From: JBMNCR01 sp049366695
Lineage (GTDB): Bacteria > Bacillota > Clostridia > Eubacteriales > Alkalibacteraceae
Length of the DNA: 14,500 nucleotides
Assembly: GCA_049366695.1 (NCBI GenBank)
Contig: JBMNCR010000117.1
Coordinates: forward strand, 1-14,500
Direction of reading: 5' to 3'
Shown here: one piece after another, positions 1-8,134 of the stretch
How positions within the stretch are numbered: position 1 is the stretch's first letter
Layout: every line of letters begins with the position of its first letter
The notes under the pieces: generated by a model
What the model was told of the DNA's origin: nothing
The model's input: the letters and a program-made list of their open reading frames with translations, nothing else
Databases searched by the model: none
Program-made: the position numbers and the translations under genes

Positions 1-106
1 AACCGTCCCTAGTGTTTTTGTGAGTGAATCTTTTGTTATTAAGTATAATAATTTTAAAAAATCAAACAATAAATCATGAAATATCCTTGTCGAAACAGGA
101 GGTTTA

Positions 107-820
107 ATGATGAAAGAAGCAAGTCAAAAACAAACTATTAAATTTATAGCAGTAGTTTTTTTAATAATATTTCTCATGAGTGTCTATGAAAATGTTTTAG
201 CTAAAGAAAAGGTTATATATTATGGTAGCGATTATGATGCTGTGGGCAAAGTACAGCGAAAATTGAAGGATTGGGGATATTATAAAGGAGGAGTTGATGG
301 GTATTTTGGATATAGAACAGAACAAGCTGTAAAAAGTTTTCAAAAGAAAAATGGTCTAAGTGTAGATGGAATATGTGGGCCTGTTACGTTAGATGCAATG
401 GGATTAGGTAATTTAATAGAGAGAGAATGGGATAAAAAAGATACAAGTTCTAAATCTGCTGGTAGTAATAGAAATGAAGCATATTTATTAGCGCAAGCAG
501 TTCATGGGGAGGCAAGAGGAGAAACATATACTGGTCAAGTAGCTGTTGCATCAGTAATTCTAAACAGAGTTAATAATTCATCTTTTCCAAATAGTATCAG
601 CGGTGTTATTTATCAACCAGGAGCATTTGATGCTGTGTCAGATGGTCAAATTTATCTACAACCAGCAAATACTGCTATAAAAGCTGCTAATGATGCTTTA
701 GCAGGATGGGACCCCTCAGGTGGTGCAATATATTATTATAATCCTGCTACATCTACAAATAAATGGATCCTATCTAGACCTATTATAACTAGAATAGGCA
801 AGCATGTATTCTGTAAGTAA
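107..820 (+). CDS. sleB: Spore cortex-lytic enzyme SleB (peptidoglycan hydrolase)
   Basis: SleB is a lytic transglycosylase that is deposited in the dormant spore and degrades muramic-lactam-containing cortex peptidoglycan during germination. Residues 11-28 form a hydrophobic signal segment with a likely cleavage after VLA (residue 32). A PG_binding_1 domain spans about residues 42-97 (VQRKL, DGYFG and FQKKNGL motifs). The Hydrolase_2 (SleB/CwlJ) catalytic domain spans about 125-237. It contains VHGEARGE, whose E135 corresponds to the family's catalytic glutamate, and ILNRVNN. The length of 237 aa is normal for an export-type SleB. Two adjacent ATGs (107 and 110) follow AGGAGG at 97-102; the second has the better 7-nt spacing, so the true start may be 110. 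ypeB follows after 14 nt, the standard sleB-ypeB arrangement. Forespore (sigma-G) transcription is expected from the family, but I could not identify a convincing sigma-G promoter in the 106 upstream bases. Confidence 0.95.
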   Translation: MMKEASQKQTIKFIAVVFLIIFLMSVYENVLAKEKVIYYGSDYDAVGKVQRKLKDWGYYKGGVDGYFGYRTEQAVKSFQKKNGLSVDGICGPVTLDAMGLGNLIEREWDKKDTSSKSAGSNRNEAYLLAQAVHGEARGETYTGQVAVASVILNRVNNSSFPNSISGVIYQPGAFDAVSDGQIYLQPANTAIKAANDALAGWDPSGGAIYYYNPATSTNKWILSRPIITRIGKHVFCK

Positions 821-834
821 AGGAGGTAAGTAGT

Positions 835-2175
835 ATGAATAAAAATATAATAATTGCTGTGCTTGCTATAATACTAACAGCGACAAGTTTTATAGGTTAT
901 AGTCAAAGTGTTCAAAAAGAGAGTTATAAAATTAAACTTGAAAATTCTTATCAAAATAGTTTTCAAGTGGTGTTATCTTCTGTAAAAAATATTCAGGCTA
1001 CAATGTCAAAAGCTTTGGTAAGTGCATCAAGTCAAAACATTTCACAATTATTAGCTGATGTATGGAGATATGGAGATTTTGCACAATCAAATCTTGGAAG
1101 ATTGCCGATAAGTCATAGCACATTAAAGAATACGGAAGAGTTTTTTAACAAACTGAGTGATTTTGCCTATGCTATGACTAAGATAAACATTGAGAATCAA
1201 GAGATGAGTGATGATCAATGGAATGACCTTGAACGATTAAAAAATAGTAGCACTTATTTATTGCAACAACTACAAATAATGGAAGAACAAATACAACAAG
1301 GAGAATTAACTTTTGGAGATGTTCAAAAATCTAATGATGAGCAATTAGATGAGGCATCAGATAATTTAGTAACAAAAGGTTTTACTACTTTGGATAAAGA
1401 AATGAATGAATATCCAAAACTAATATATGATGGGCCATTTTCTGATCATATACAAGATATAAAAGCAAAAGGGATAAACGGTGAAGAAATTACCGAAAAG
1501 GAAGGGGAAGAAAAAGCAAAAGAATTTTTAGATAAAGATAATATAAAAAGCTTTAATAGTAATGGAGTCAGTGAAGGGGTTATAGTTACCTATGTTTACG
1601 ATGTTGCTATGAAAAATGAAGAAAGTGCATATATAGAAATATCAAAAATTGGTGGTCACGTGCTTAAAGTTATGAAAGATAGAATCCCGGAAGAACAAAA
1701 AATGTCAATGGAAGAAGCAAAAGAAAAAGCTGATGAATTTTTAAAAGACAAAGGATATGAAAATCTTGTAAATACTTACTATGAAAAATATACTAATGTA
1801 GGTGTATTTAATTATGCATATACAGAAAATGACGTTATTATATATCCTGATTTAATAAAAGTACAAATAGCATTAGATGACGGAGAAATGTTAGGGATTG
1901 AAGCACAAGGATTTCATTTTTCTCATCATGAAAGAGATATTCCAGAACCAGTACTATCTTTAGATGATGCAAGAGAGAATGTTAGTTCAAGATTGGAAAT
2001 TACAAAAGAAAGATTAGCTATAATACCTACGGAATTTAAAACTGAAGTATTGTGTTATGAATTTAAAGGAACATATAAAAAAGATTGGTATATTATTTAT
2101 ATAAATGCAGAAACCGGTAAAGAAGAGCAAATACTGAAAATTATAGAAGCGGATGAGTCAGTATTGACATTATGA
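835..2175 (+). CDS. ypeB: Spore germination protein YpeB (SleB partner)
   Basis: YpeB is a forespore membrane-anchored protein needed for stable incorporation of SleB into the spore. In known spore formers the two proteins depend on each other, and YpeB is processed on germination. Residues 4-21 form an N-terminal membrane anchor. Residues about 25-190 are helical and include the family-typical YDGPFSDHI segment at 198-206. The C-terminal half carries three PepSY-like repeats, at roughly 218-283, 289-362 and 373-440, each with an EEA/DDA...A helix followed by a strand pair. The 446 aa length matches known YpeB proteins of about 450 aa. The start is set by AAAGGAGGT ending about 7 nt upstream. 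The gene is 14 nt downstream of sleB with no promoter between them, so the two are probably one transcript. A hairpin about 27 nt after the stop closes the unit. Confidence 0.95.
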   Translation: MNKNIIIAVLAIILTATSFIGYSQSVQKESYKIKLENSYQNSFQVVLSSVKNIQATMSKALVSASSQNISQLLADVWRYGDFAQSNLGRLPISHSTLKNTEEFFNKLSDFAYAMTKINIENQEMSDDQWNDLERLKNSSTYLLQQLQIMEEQIQQGELTFGDVQKSNDEQLDEASDNLVTKGFTTLDKEMNEYPKLIYDGPFSDHIQDIKAKGINGEEITEKEGEEKAKEFLDKDNIKSFNSNGVSEGVIVTYVYDVAMKNEESAYIEISKIGGHVLKVMKDRIPEEQKMSMEEAKEKADEFLKDKGYENLVNTYYEKYTNVGVFNYAYTENDVIIYPDLIKVQIALDDGEMLGIEAQGFHFSHHERDIPEPVLSLDDARENVSSRLEITKERLAIIPTEFKTEVLCYEFKGTYKKDWYIIYINAETGKEEQILKIIEADESVLTL

Positions 2176-2202
2176 TATTATAGCTCATATATTTATATTT
2201 TG

Positions 2203-2231
2203 AAGACCTTAGTTGGTATTACTAAGGTCTT
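2203..2231 (+). terminator. Hairpin after sleB-ypeB, probable terminator
   Basis: This is a perfect 11-bp inverted repeat (AAGACCTTAGT / ACTAAGGTCTT) with a 7-nt loop, 27 nt after the ypeB stop. The T-run after the stem is short (CTTTAT), so it is a weaker intrinsic terminator than the one at 4365-4393, but its position fits the end of the sleB-ypeB transcript. Confidence 0.65.
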
Positions 2232-2296
2232 TATAGACTCATCTTGTTTAAAACTCATTTTTTATTGAAAAATGGTAGTTTTTTCAACAAGTTATT

Positions 2297-2341
2297 ATTA
2301 ATGTCATTAATGCTATTAATGTTTTCAATATCATTAATTTG
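2297..2341. repeat. Imperfect 9-bp tandem repeat, about 5 units
   Basis: Three consecutive 9-mers begin ATTAATG (at 2297, 2306 and 2315). They are followed by a degenerate unit (TTCAATATC, 2324) and a fifth that begins ATTAAT (2333). The block lies about 17 bp upstream of the MerR-type promoter at 2358. No protein reading of it is credible: the minus-strand frame that crosses it is low complexity. It could be a simple-sequence spacer or a set of phased protein-binding half-sites. Nothing in the sequence decides between these. Confidence 0.6.
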
Positions 2342-2357
2342 TTTTTTAACAAACACA

Positions 2358-2388
2358 TTGACTTTGGTGTAGCACCAAGGTTTAAAAT
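2358..2388 (+). promoter_or_regulatory. MerR-type promoter/operator for the flavin reductase gene
   Basis: A -35 box TTGACT (2358-2363) and a -10 box TAAAAT (2383-2388) are separated by 19 bp instead of 17. The spacer is occupied by an interrupted palindrome, ACTTTGGTG-tag-CACCAAGGT (2361-2381), with 8 of 9 pairs matched. An over-long spacer filled by a dyad is the established signature of promoters activated by MerR-family regulators, which untwist the DNA to realign the two boxes. The -10 box ends 41 nt before the ATG of the reductase gene. No MerR gene is in the window. The architecture is read directly from the sequence; the regulator is inferred. Confidence 0.7.
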
Positions 2389-2429
2389 GGTTGTAGAAAA
2401 TTATTAAAAATGATAGGGGGAGAGGTTTA

Positions 2430-4340
2430 ATGAAAAACAAACAATTAATCAATAAAATGCTTATTATGTTTATTTGTGTGATGTTGGTTATATCAATGTT
2501 TAGTGGATGTACGCCACAAGCGACAAATTCTTTTGAAGCAGGTACTTATACATCACAAGTGCAAGGAAGAAATGGAGCAATTGATGTGGAAGTAACATTC
2601 AGTGAAACAGAAATTACTGATATTAATGTAATAAGTCATTCAGAAACAGCAGGTCTTGGAGATGCTGCTATTGAGAGTATTAAAGAGGCTATATTAGAAG
2701 AACAAACATTAGCAGTTGATGCTGTGGCGGGTGCTACAGTAAGTAGTGAAGCTATCCTTGCAGCTGTTGAAGACTGTGCAACACAAGCAGGTGGTGATGT
2801 AAATGCCTTAAAAAATAGTGGCAATAAACCTGGAGAAGGAAAGACAGAAACTTTAGAAACTGATGTTGTAGTAGTTGGAGCAGGAGCTTCTGGCGTATCT
2901 GCAGCAATAGCAGCATCTGATGAAGGTGCTAACGTAATAATTATAGAAAAAACTGCAGTCATTGGTGGAGCAAGTAATCTTTCATGGGCAGGAAAATTAA
3001 TTAATTCATCTGTTGCATTGGAAAATGGATTGAAAGTTGATCAAGAGCAAATTATTGCTGATTGGATTGAAAACTGTCACTGGAGAGTTGATGCTGCAGC
3101 AATAAGACAGTATGTTACTAAATCAGGAGATACATATGATTGGTTAGCAGAAAAAGGATATGCTACAATATTTCTTAATTTCTTTGGTGAGCAACTTCAC
3201 ATGTTACCAGCATATGAAACTCGTGAACAAACTTTAAGAGAAATGTTAGCAAATTCTGTTGAAAAAAATGATGGACAGGTAATAACTGAGACAACAGCTA
3301 AGGAATTAATAACAAATGAAGCAGGAGATGTTGTAGGTGTAATAGCACAAAAAGCTGATGGAACTACTCTTGAAATTTCTGCCAAAAACGTTATTATAGC
3401 TACAGGTGGTTATGCAGCTAATGCAGAAATGGTTGAAGAGACTTTTGGGTTTGGTGGAGTTAATGGAGGATTAGGACAAAATGTTGGTGAAGGTTTACAA
3501 ATGGCTTGGGATGTTGGAGCAAAAGTTCCAGATAATTTTGGAGGTCAAATGTTACACCAAACTTTAGCTAGAGCAACAAATAGCTTAAAAACAGAATTTG
3601 ATGATTTTAAAGCTAGTTATCCGCTTATGTTGACTTATCTTCCAAACTTTATGAATGTTGGGACTTCAGGTGCAAGATTTAGAGATGAAGCAGCTACATT
3701 AGAGGCTGTTGCAGCTGCTAATACAAGTGCATTTCAAGGACCATATCATTATGTAATTGTTTCTAAATCACAAATAGATGAATTAATTGCTAAAGGAATG
3801 AATGGTGTAGAAGCACCTAAACTTCCTGGGATGCCTCCTGAATTCTATCTCTCATGGGCAGAACAATTTACATTGGATAATCCGTGGACAGATGCATATG
3901 AAGTATTTGACGCTATGGTTGAAAATGGAGATGGATTCAAAGGAGATTCTTTAGAAGAATTGGCAAGTAATGCAGGTATGGATGTAGATTTATTTGTTGA
4001 AACATTCAATAATTACGAAGAAGCATGTAAAACAGAAAATGATGCTGATTTTGGTAAAAATTCCGATTATTTACTTTCAAATGGCAATGAAGGTCCATAT
4101 TATGCGATCATTGCTGAAATAAATAACTTAGGTTCAGTAGGTGGATTATTAGTAAATACAAAATTCCAAGTACTAAATGATAGTCGTATTCCAATTAATG
4201 GATTATATGCTGTAGGTTTAGAATCTGAAGGTGTATTATTTAATGACACATATGTAGGAAACGGTGTTGGTATAGGATACGCATTTACTTCAGGACGACT
4301 TGGGGGAGCTTATGCAGGTACAAATGCAATAGAAAAATAA
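2430..4340 (+). CDS. Lipoprotein flavin reductase: FMN-binding domain plus FAD-dependent fumarate-reductase-like domain
   Basis: This is a predicted extracytoplasmic respiratory-type reductase that passes electrons through a covalent FMN to an FAD active site. The signal segment ends in FSGC, so C27 is the likely lipidated residue anchoring it to the outer face of the membrane. An FMN_bind domain (about 36-117) contains DAVAGATVSS. In this family the threonine (T103) is flavinylated by ApbE. The FAD_binding_2 domain (about 145-630) has the dinucleotide motif VVVVGAGASG (147-155), E173 at the end of the second strand, and the C-terminal segment VGNGVGIGYAFTSGRLGG. Against remembered flavocytochrome c fumarate reductases, the three substrate residues H504, R402 and R545 appear replaced by G568, L424 and T607. 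The substrate is therefore probably not fumarate. The 636 aa length is normal for the two-domain class. A good ribosome binding site precedes the ATG. The gene stands alone between a MerR-type promoter and a strong terminator. Confidence 0.88.
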   Translation: MKNKQLINKMLIMFICVMLVISMFSGCTPQATNSFEAGTYTSQVQGRNGAIDVEVTFSETEITDINVISHSETAGLGDAAIESIKEAILEEQTLAVDAVAGATVSSEAILAAVEDCATQAGGDVNALKNSGNKPGEGKTETLETDVVVVGAGASGVSAAIAASDEGANVIIIEKTAVIGGASNLSWAGKLINSSVALENGLKVDQEQIIADWIENCHWRVDAAAIRQYVTKSGDTYDWLAEKGYATIFLNFFGEQLHMLPAYETREQTLREMLANSVEKNDGQVITETTAKELITNEAGDVVGVIAQKADGTTLEISAKNVIIATGGYAANAEMVEETFGFGGVNGGLGQNVGEGLQMAWDVGAKVPDNFGGQMLHQTLARATNSLKTEFDDFKASYPLMLTYLPNFMNVGTSGARFRDEAATLEAVAAANTSAFQGPYHYVIVSKSQIDELIAKGMNGVEAPKLPGMPPEFYLSWAEQFTLDNPWTDAYEVFDAMVENGDGFKGDSLEELASNAGMDVDLFVETFNNYEEACKTENDADFGKNSDYLLSNGNEGPYYAIIAEINNLGSVGGLLVNTKFQVLNDSRIPINGLYAVGLESEGVLFNDTYVGNGVGIGYAFTSGRLGGAYAGTNAIEK

Positions 4341-4364
4341 AACTTTATAAAAAAAGTAATTATG

Positions 4365-4393
4365 AAAAGACCGGTGAATATACCGGTCTTTTT
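4365..4393 (+). terminator. Strong intrinsic terminator of the flavin reductase gene
   Basis: An 11-bp stem (AAAAGACCGGT / ACCGGTCTTTT) with a 6-nt loop runs into a T-tract (TTTTT). It begins 25 nt after the stop codon. The A-run on the left arm means it could also act on the opposite strand. Confidence 0.9.
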
Positions 4394-4453
4394 ACGATGC
4401 ATGTATTATGTTTTTGTTTATTTTCTTAGATAGGTTACTTTTATCTTATTAAT

Positions 4454-4462
4454 TGTTATAAT
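4454..4462 (+). promoter_or_regulatory. Extended -10 promoter of the polA group
   Basis: TGTTATAAT is a perfect extended -10 element (TGnTATAAT), 31 nt upstream of the polA ATG. No good -35 is present at 16-18 nt (the nearest is TTACTT at 4435), which is usual for TGn promoters. It follows the terminator at 4365-4393, so it would drive polA and probably the three genes after it. Confidence 0.65.
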
Positions 4463-4493
4463 TTAAGGTAATAATTAAAGTATGAGGTGAATA

Positions 4494-7163
4494 ATGAATA
4501 TGAAAAAAATGATTATCATAGACGGAAATAGTCTTTTTTATAGAACTTTTTATGGAGTACGACCAATGTCAAGTTCTAAAGGAGTACCTACAAACGCTAT
4601 CTATGGTTTTGCTAATATACTTATTAATATTTTTGAAAAACATAAACCAGATTATTTAGGGGTTGCTTTTGATGAAAAAAAACCTACTTTTCGTCACGAA
4701 CAATTCGATGAATATAAAGCGGGTAGATTAAAAATGCCTGAAGAGTTACAGACTCAAATACCTCTAATTTACGAAATGTTAGATCTAATGGATATCAGAA
4801 AGATATCTATTGAAGGATATGAAGCAGATGATTTGATTGGTACAATATCTAAATATTATTCTAGAGAAAATATTGAAGTTAATATTGTAACGGGAGATAG
4901 GGATGCATTTCAATTAATTGATGAGAACATAAAGGTTTTATATACTAAAAGAGGTATCTCGGATGTTGAGAATGTTGATGAAGAAGAGATAAACAAAAAA
5001 TATGGTATAAGACCAATGGATTTAATAGAGGTAAAAGCTCTTATGGGGGATAAGTCTGATAACATCCCTGGAGTAGCGGGGATAGGTGAAAAAACAGCAC
5101 TTAAACTTATTAGTGAATTTAAAACCTTAGAAGGCGTTTATGACAATATTGAATCTCAAAAAGGTAAACTTAAAGAAAAATTAGTAAATGATAGAGAGAA
5201 TGCATTTCTTAGTAGGCAGTTAGCTAAAATTGTTACAAATGTTCCTATAGACTTTGAATTAGAAGAATTTAATATTAATAATTATCAGAACAAAGATGCA
5301 GTTGAATTTTTTAATAATTTGGAGTGTTTTTCTATTTCAAAGAGACTGGGTTTTGAACAATTAAAAAGTGAAGAGAGTATAGAACCTATAAAAAAAGTAG
5401 TAATTGTTGATTGCCAAGAAATGATTGTAAAAATTATAGAGAAGGCTAATAAAGAAAAAAAAGTTTTTCTAATGTGGTATATGACAAAGGTTACTCATAA
5501 TCACAATGAGTTATCGGCTCTAGTACTAGGAATAAAGGATAACATTTTTTATTTTTCAGATAACCTAGGAGAACAAGAAATATTACAAGGTATAAAAAAA
5601 ATACTAGAGGATGAAGATATTAAAATTATAGGGCATAATTTTAAAGAATTGTATGTGCTATGCATGCAAAATGATATTCAATTAAAAGGAATAATATTCG
5701 ATACTTATATTGCAGCTTATTTATTAGAACCATCGGATTCTAGATATGATATTTATGATTTAACTCAAAAATATATGAATATATCTACAAAAAATGTGAG
5801 AGAGCTTCTAGGGAGTGGTAAAAAACAAATTTCTTTTATACAGATAATTGATGAAGATAAAAGAGATTACTTAATACAAGGTTGTGAAGCCTTATTTAGA
5901 CTATATGAGATAATTTTAGACAAATTAATGGATATTAATATGTATGAATTATTTAACGATATTGAGTTGCCAATAATTGAAGTTTTAGCTTTCTTTGAGT
6001 ATCAAGGATTTAAAATTGATATGCAAGAATTAGATAAATTAAATAATGAATTTGATGAAAAATTAGTTTATTTAACAAAAGAAATTTATACATTATCAGG
6101 AAAATCTTTTAATATTAATTCACCAAAACAACTGGGAGAAATTTTATTTCAAGAACTAAAACTACCTGTTATTAAGAAAACTAAAACTGGATATTCTACT
6201 AATGCTGATGTTTTAGATAAACTTAAAGATCAACATCCAATAATAGAAATGCTTATTGAATATAGAACATTAGCAAAATTAAGTTCCACATATATCAAAG
6301 GTTTTAAAAATATAATTGATGAAAGTAATCAAAGAATATATTCAAGTTTTAATCAAACAGTTACAAGCACTGGAAGAATTAGTAGCTCTGATCCAAATCT
6401 TCAAAATATACCAATAAAAATGGAAATGGGGAGAAAAATAAGACGTATTTTTATTCCAACTGATACGGAGTTTGTGCTAGTAGATGCGGATTACTCTCAA
6501 ATTGAATTAAGAATACTAGCGCACATCTCTGGTGATAAAACATTAATAGATTCATTTATCAATGGAGAGGATATTCATACTAGGACAGCTTCAGAAATAT
6601 TTAATATAGCTTTGGATGTTGTTTCTAGTTTACAAAGAAGCTATGCAAAAGCTATAAATTTTGGATTAATATATGGCAAACAAGCCTTTGGATTGTCACA
6701 GGATTTAAATATATCAAGAAAAGAGGCACAAGAATATATTGATATGTATTTTGGAAGATATCCTAATGTAGAAGAGTATATGAAAAATATTGTATCACAA
6801 GCAAAGGAAAAAGGGTATGTTACAACTTTATATGGTAGAAGGAGAAATATACCGGAGATAAATTCTAGAAATAAAATGATAGTAAAAGCAGGTGAAAGAC
6901 TAGCACTTAATACTCCTATACAAGGGAGTGCTGCGGATATTATAAAAATTGCTATGATAAGGGTTTATAATAAATTAATAAAGAATAATTTTAAGTCAAA
7001 GCTAATTTTGCAAGTGCATGATGAACTAATTGTTGATACTTATAATGAAGAGATAGAAGATGTAAAAAATATTATTAAATATGAAATGGAAAATGCTGCT
7101 AAACTTGCTGTTCCATTAACAGTAGATATCAATGTAGGGAAAAATTGGTTTGAAACAAAATGA
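4494..7163 (+). CDS. polA: DNA polymerase I, proofreading domain inactive
   Basis: PolA fills gaps and removes RNA primers in replication and repair. The N-terminal 5' nuclease (1-290) keeps its metal ligands in VDGNS-type D10, YEADD (E110, D112, D113), TGDRDAFQ (D135, D137) and GDKSDNIPG (D186, D189). The middle domain (about 300-480) has the 3'-5' exonuclease fold (IIGHNFKE, FDTYIAAYLLEP), but the DxE motif expected near 327-331 reads MWYMT and the other acidic positions are lost. Proofreading should therefore be absent, as in many Firmicutes. The polymerase domain (about 490-889) has motif A DYSQIELR (D666), motif B R715...K719..NFG..YG and motif C QVHDE (D843, E844). F723 is the residue that discriminates deoxy- from dideoxynucleotides. 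The 889 aa length is normal. GAGGTGA at 4484-4490 supports the start, with an in-frame ATG two codons later as an alternative. The stop codon overlaps the next gene's ribosome binding site. Confidence 0.97.
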   Translation: MNMKKMIIIDGNSLFYRTFYGVRPMSSSKGVPTNAIYGFANILINIFEKHKPDYLGVAFDEKKPTFRHEQFDEYKAGRLKMPEELQTQIPLIYEMLDLMDIRKISIEGYEADDLIGTISKYYSRENIEVNIVTGDRDAFQLIDENIKVLYTKRGISDVENVDEEEINKKYGIRPMDLIEVKALMGDKSDNIPGVAGIGEKTALKLISEFKTLEGVYDNIESQKGKLKEKLVNDRENAFLSRQLAKIVTNVPIDFELEEFNINNYQNKDAVEFFNNLECFSISKRLGFEQLKSEESIEPIKKVVIVDCQEMIVKIIEKANKEKKVFLMWYMTKVTHNHNELSALVLGIKDNIFYFSDNLGEQEILQGIKKILEDEDIKIIGHNFKELYVLCMQNDIQLKGIIFDTYIAAYLLEPSDSRYDIYDLTQKYMNISTKNVRELLGSGKKQISFIQIIDEDKRDYLIQGCEALFRLYEIILDKLMDINMYELFNDIELPIIEVLAFFEYQGFKIDMQELDKLNNEFDEKLVYLTKEIYTLSGKSFNINSPKQLGEILFQELKLPVIKKTKTGYSTNADVLDKLKDQHPIIEMLIEYRTLAKLSSTYIKGFKNIIDESNQRIYSSFNQTVTSTGRISSSDPNLQNIPIKMEMGRKIRRIFIPTDTEFVLVDADYSQIELRILAHISGDKTLIDSFINGEDIHTRTASEIFNIALDVVSSLQRSYAKAINFGLIYGKQAFGLSQDLNISRKEAQEYIDMYFGRYPNVEEYMKNIVSQAKEKGYVTTLYGRRRNIPEINSRNKMIVKAGERLALNTPIQGSAADIIKIAMIRVYNKLIKNNFKSKLILQVHDELIVDTYNEEIEDVKNIIKYEMENAAKLAVPLTVDINVGKNWFETK

Positions 7164-7166
7164 GGT
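7161..7166 (+). promoter_or_regulatory. Ribosome binding site overlapping the polA stop codon
   Basis: TGAGGT contains the polA stop TGA and serves as the Shine-Dalgarno of the pseudouridine synthase gene, 6 nt before its ATG. The arrangement suggests translational coupling of the two genes. Confidence 0.6.
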
Positions 7167-7172
7167 ATAAAA

Positions 7173-8111
7173 ATGAAGGAAATATGTATTGGGATAAATG
7201 AAGCAAATCAGAGACTAGACCGATTCTTATTAAAATATATGTCCTTAGCTTCAAAGGGATTTGTGGAGAAGATGATTAGAAAAAAAAGAATCAAAGTAAA
7301 TGATAAGAAGGTACAAGCTAATTATAATCTAAAAAAAAATGATAAGATACAATTATATCTTGCTATTGAAACTATTGAAAAGTTTAGAAAAGAAAAAAAG
7401 ATTATTAAAACTAAAGGGAAGCTAGACATATTATTCGAGGATTGTAACATATTGGTTATTAATAAAGAGAAAAACATGTTGACTCATGGAGGAAATAATT
7501 CTCTTGTTGACAAAGCTATTGAATATTTAATTGATAAAGGATGTTATAAACCAGAAAAGGAAATAACTTTTACTCCGGCGTGTTGTAATAGATTAGACAG
7601 GAATACGACAGGTATAGTAATTGTAGCTAAAACATATAGAGGGCTTCAAGAAATAAATAATAAGATAAAAGATAATGACATTAAAAAACAATATATTTCT
7701 TTAGTTAAAGGTTCAATTAATGAAGATAAAAAATTAATTGACTATTTAAAAAAAGATAATAGAAACAATAAAGTGGTTATTGAAAAAGAATATAGTAAGA
7801 ATTCAAAAAGAGTCGAGACACATATTTTTCCAATAAATAATTTCAAAGATTATACTATGCTGGAGATACATTTAATTACTGGAAGATCACATCAAATAAG
7901 AGCACATTTAGATTATATTGGTCATCCAATAGTGGGGGATCTAAAATATGGGGATAGATATATTAATGAGGTATTTAATAAAAAATATAACTTAGATTCT
8001 CAATTTCTTCATGCACATAAAATAATAATAGAAGAATATAATGGCGCCGAGTTGTCAATAATTGCCCCATTACCAAAAAAACTTAAAGAAATCATAAATA
8101 ACATTAATTAA
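7173..8111 (+). CDS. RluA-family pseudouridine synthase
   Basis: This enzyme isomerises specific uridines to pseudouridine in structured RNA, most likely large-subunit rRNA, although the target cannot be read from the sequence. An S4 RNA-binding domain lies at about 13-60 (QRLDRFLLKY, IRKKRIKVN). The catalytic domain (about 85-305) has NRLDRNTTG at 139-147, corresponding to the family's HRLDxxTSG motif, with D142 as the nucleophile. It also has GRSHQIRAHL at 237-246 and GDLKYG at 255-260. The first histidine of the motif is asparagine here, which is tolerated in the family. The architecture and length (312 aa) fit the RluC/RluD/YhcT type. It starts 9 nt after polA, so it is co-transcribed and probably coupled. 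Which subgroup (RluC, RluD or a Firmicutes-specific one) is unresolved. Confidence 0.92.
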   Translation: MKEICIGINEANQRLDRFLLKYMSLASKGFVEKMIRKKRIKVNDKKVQANYNLKKNDKIQLYLAIETIEKFRKEKKIIKTKGKLDILFEDCNILVINKEKNMLTHGGNNSLVDKAIEYLIDKGCYKPEKEITFTPACCNRLDRNTTGIVIVAKTYRGLQEINNKIKDNDIKKQYISLVKGSINEDKKLIDYLKKDNRNNKVVIEKEYSKNSKRVETHIFPINNFKDYTMLEIHLITGRSHQIRAHLDYIGHPIVGDLKYGDRYINEVFNKKYNLDSQFLHAHKIIIEEYNGAELSIIAPLPKKLKEIINNIN

Positions 8112-8134
8112 TTTAATATACGGAGTTGATATAA

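Noticed and set aside
2255..2452. Minus-strand frame of 65 codons across the ypeB-reductase gap
   Set aside because: It has low-complexity Asn/Ile content generated by the 9-bp repeat, runs through the MerR-type promoter and into the reductase start, and has no convincing ribosome binding site.
2636..2962. Minus-strand frame of 108 codons inside the flavin reductase gene
   Set aside because: It lies wholly antisense to a clearly coding FMN/FAD region, and its Ala/Ser/Pro-rich composition is unlike the rest of the window.
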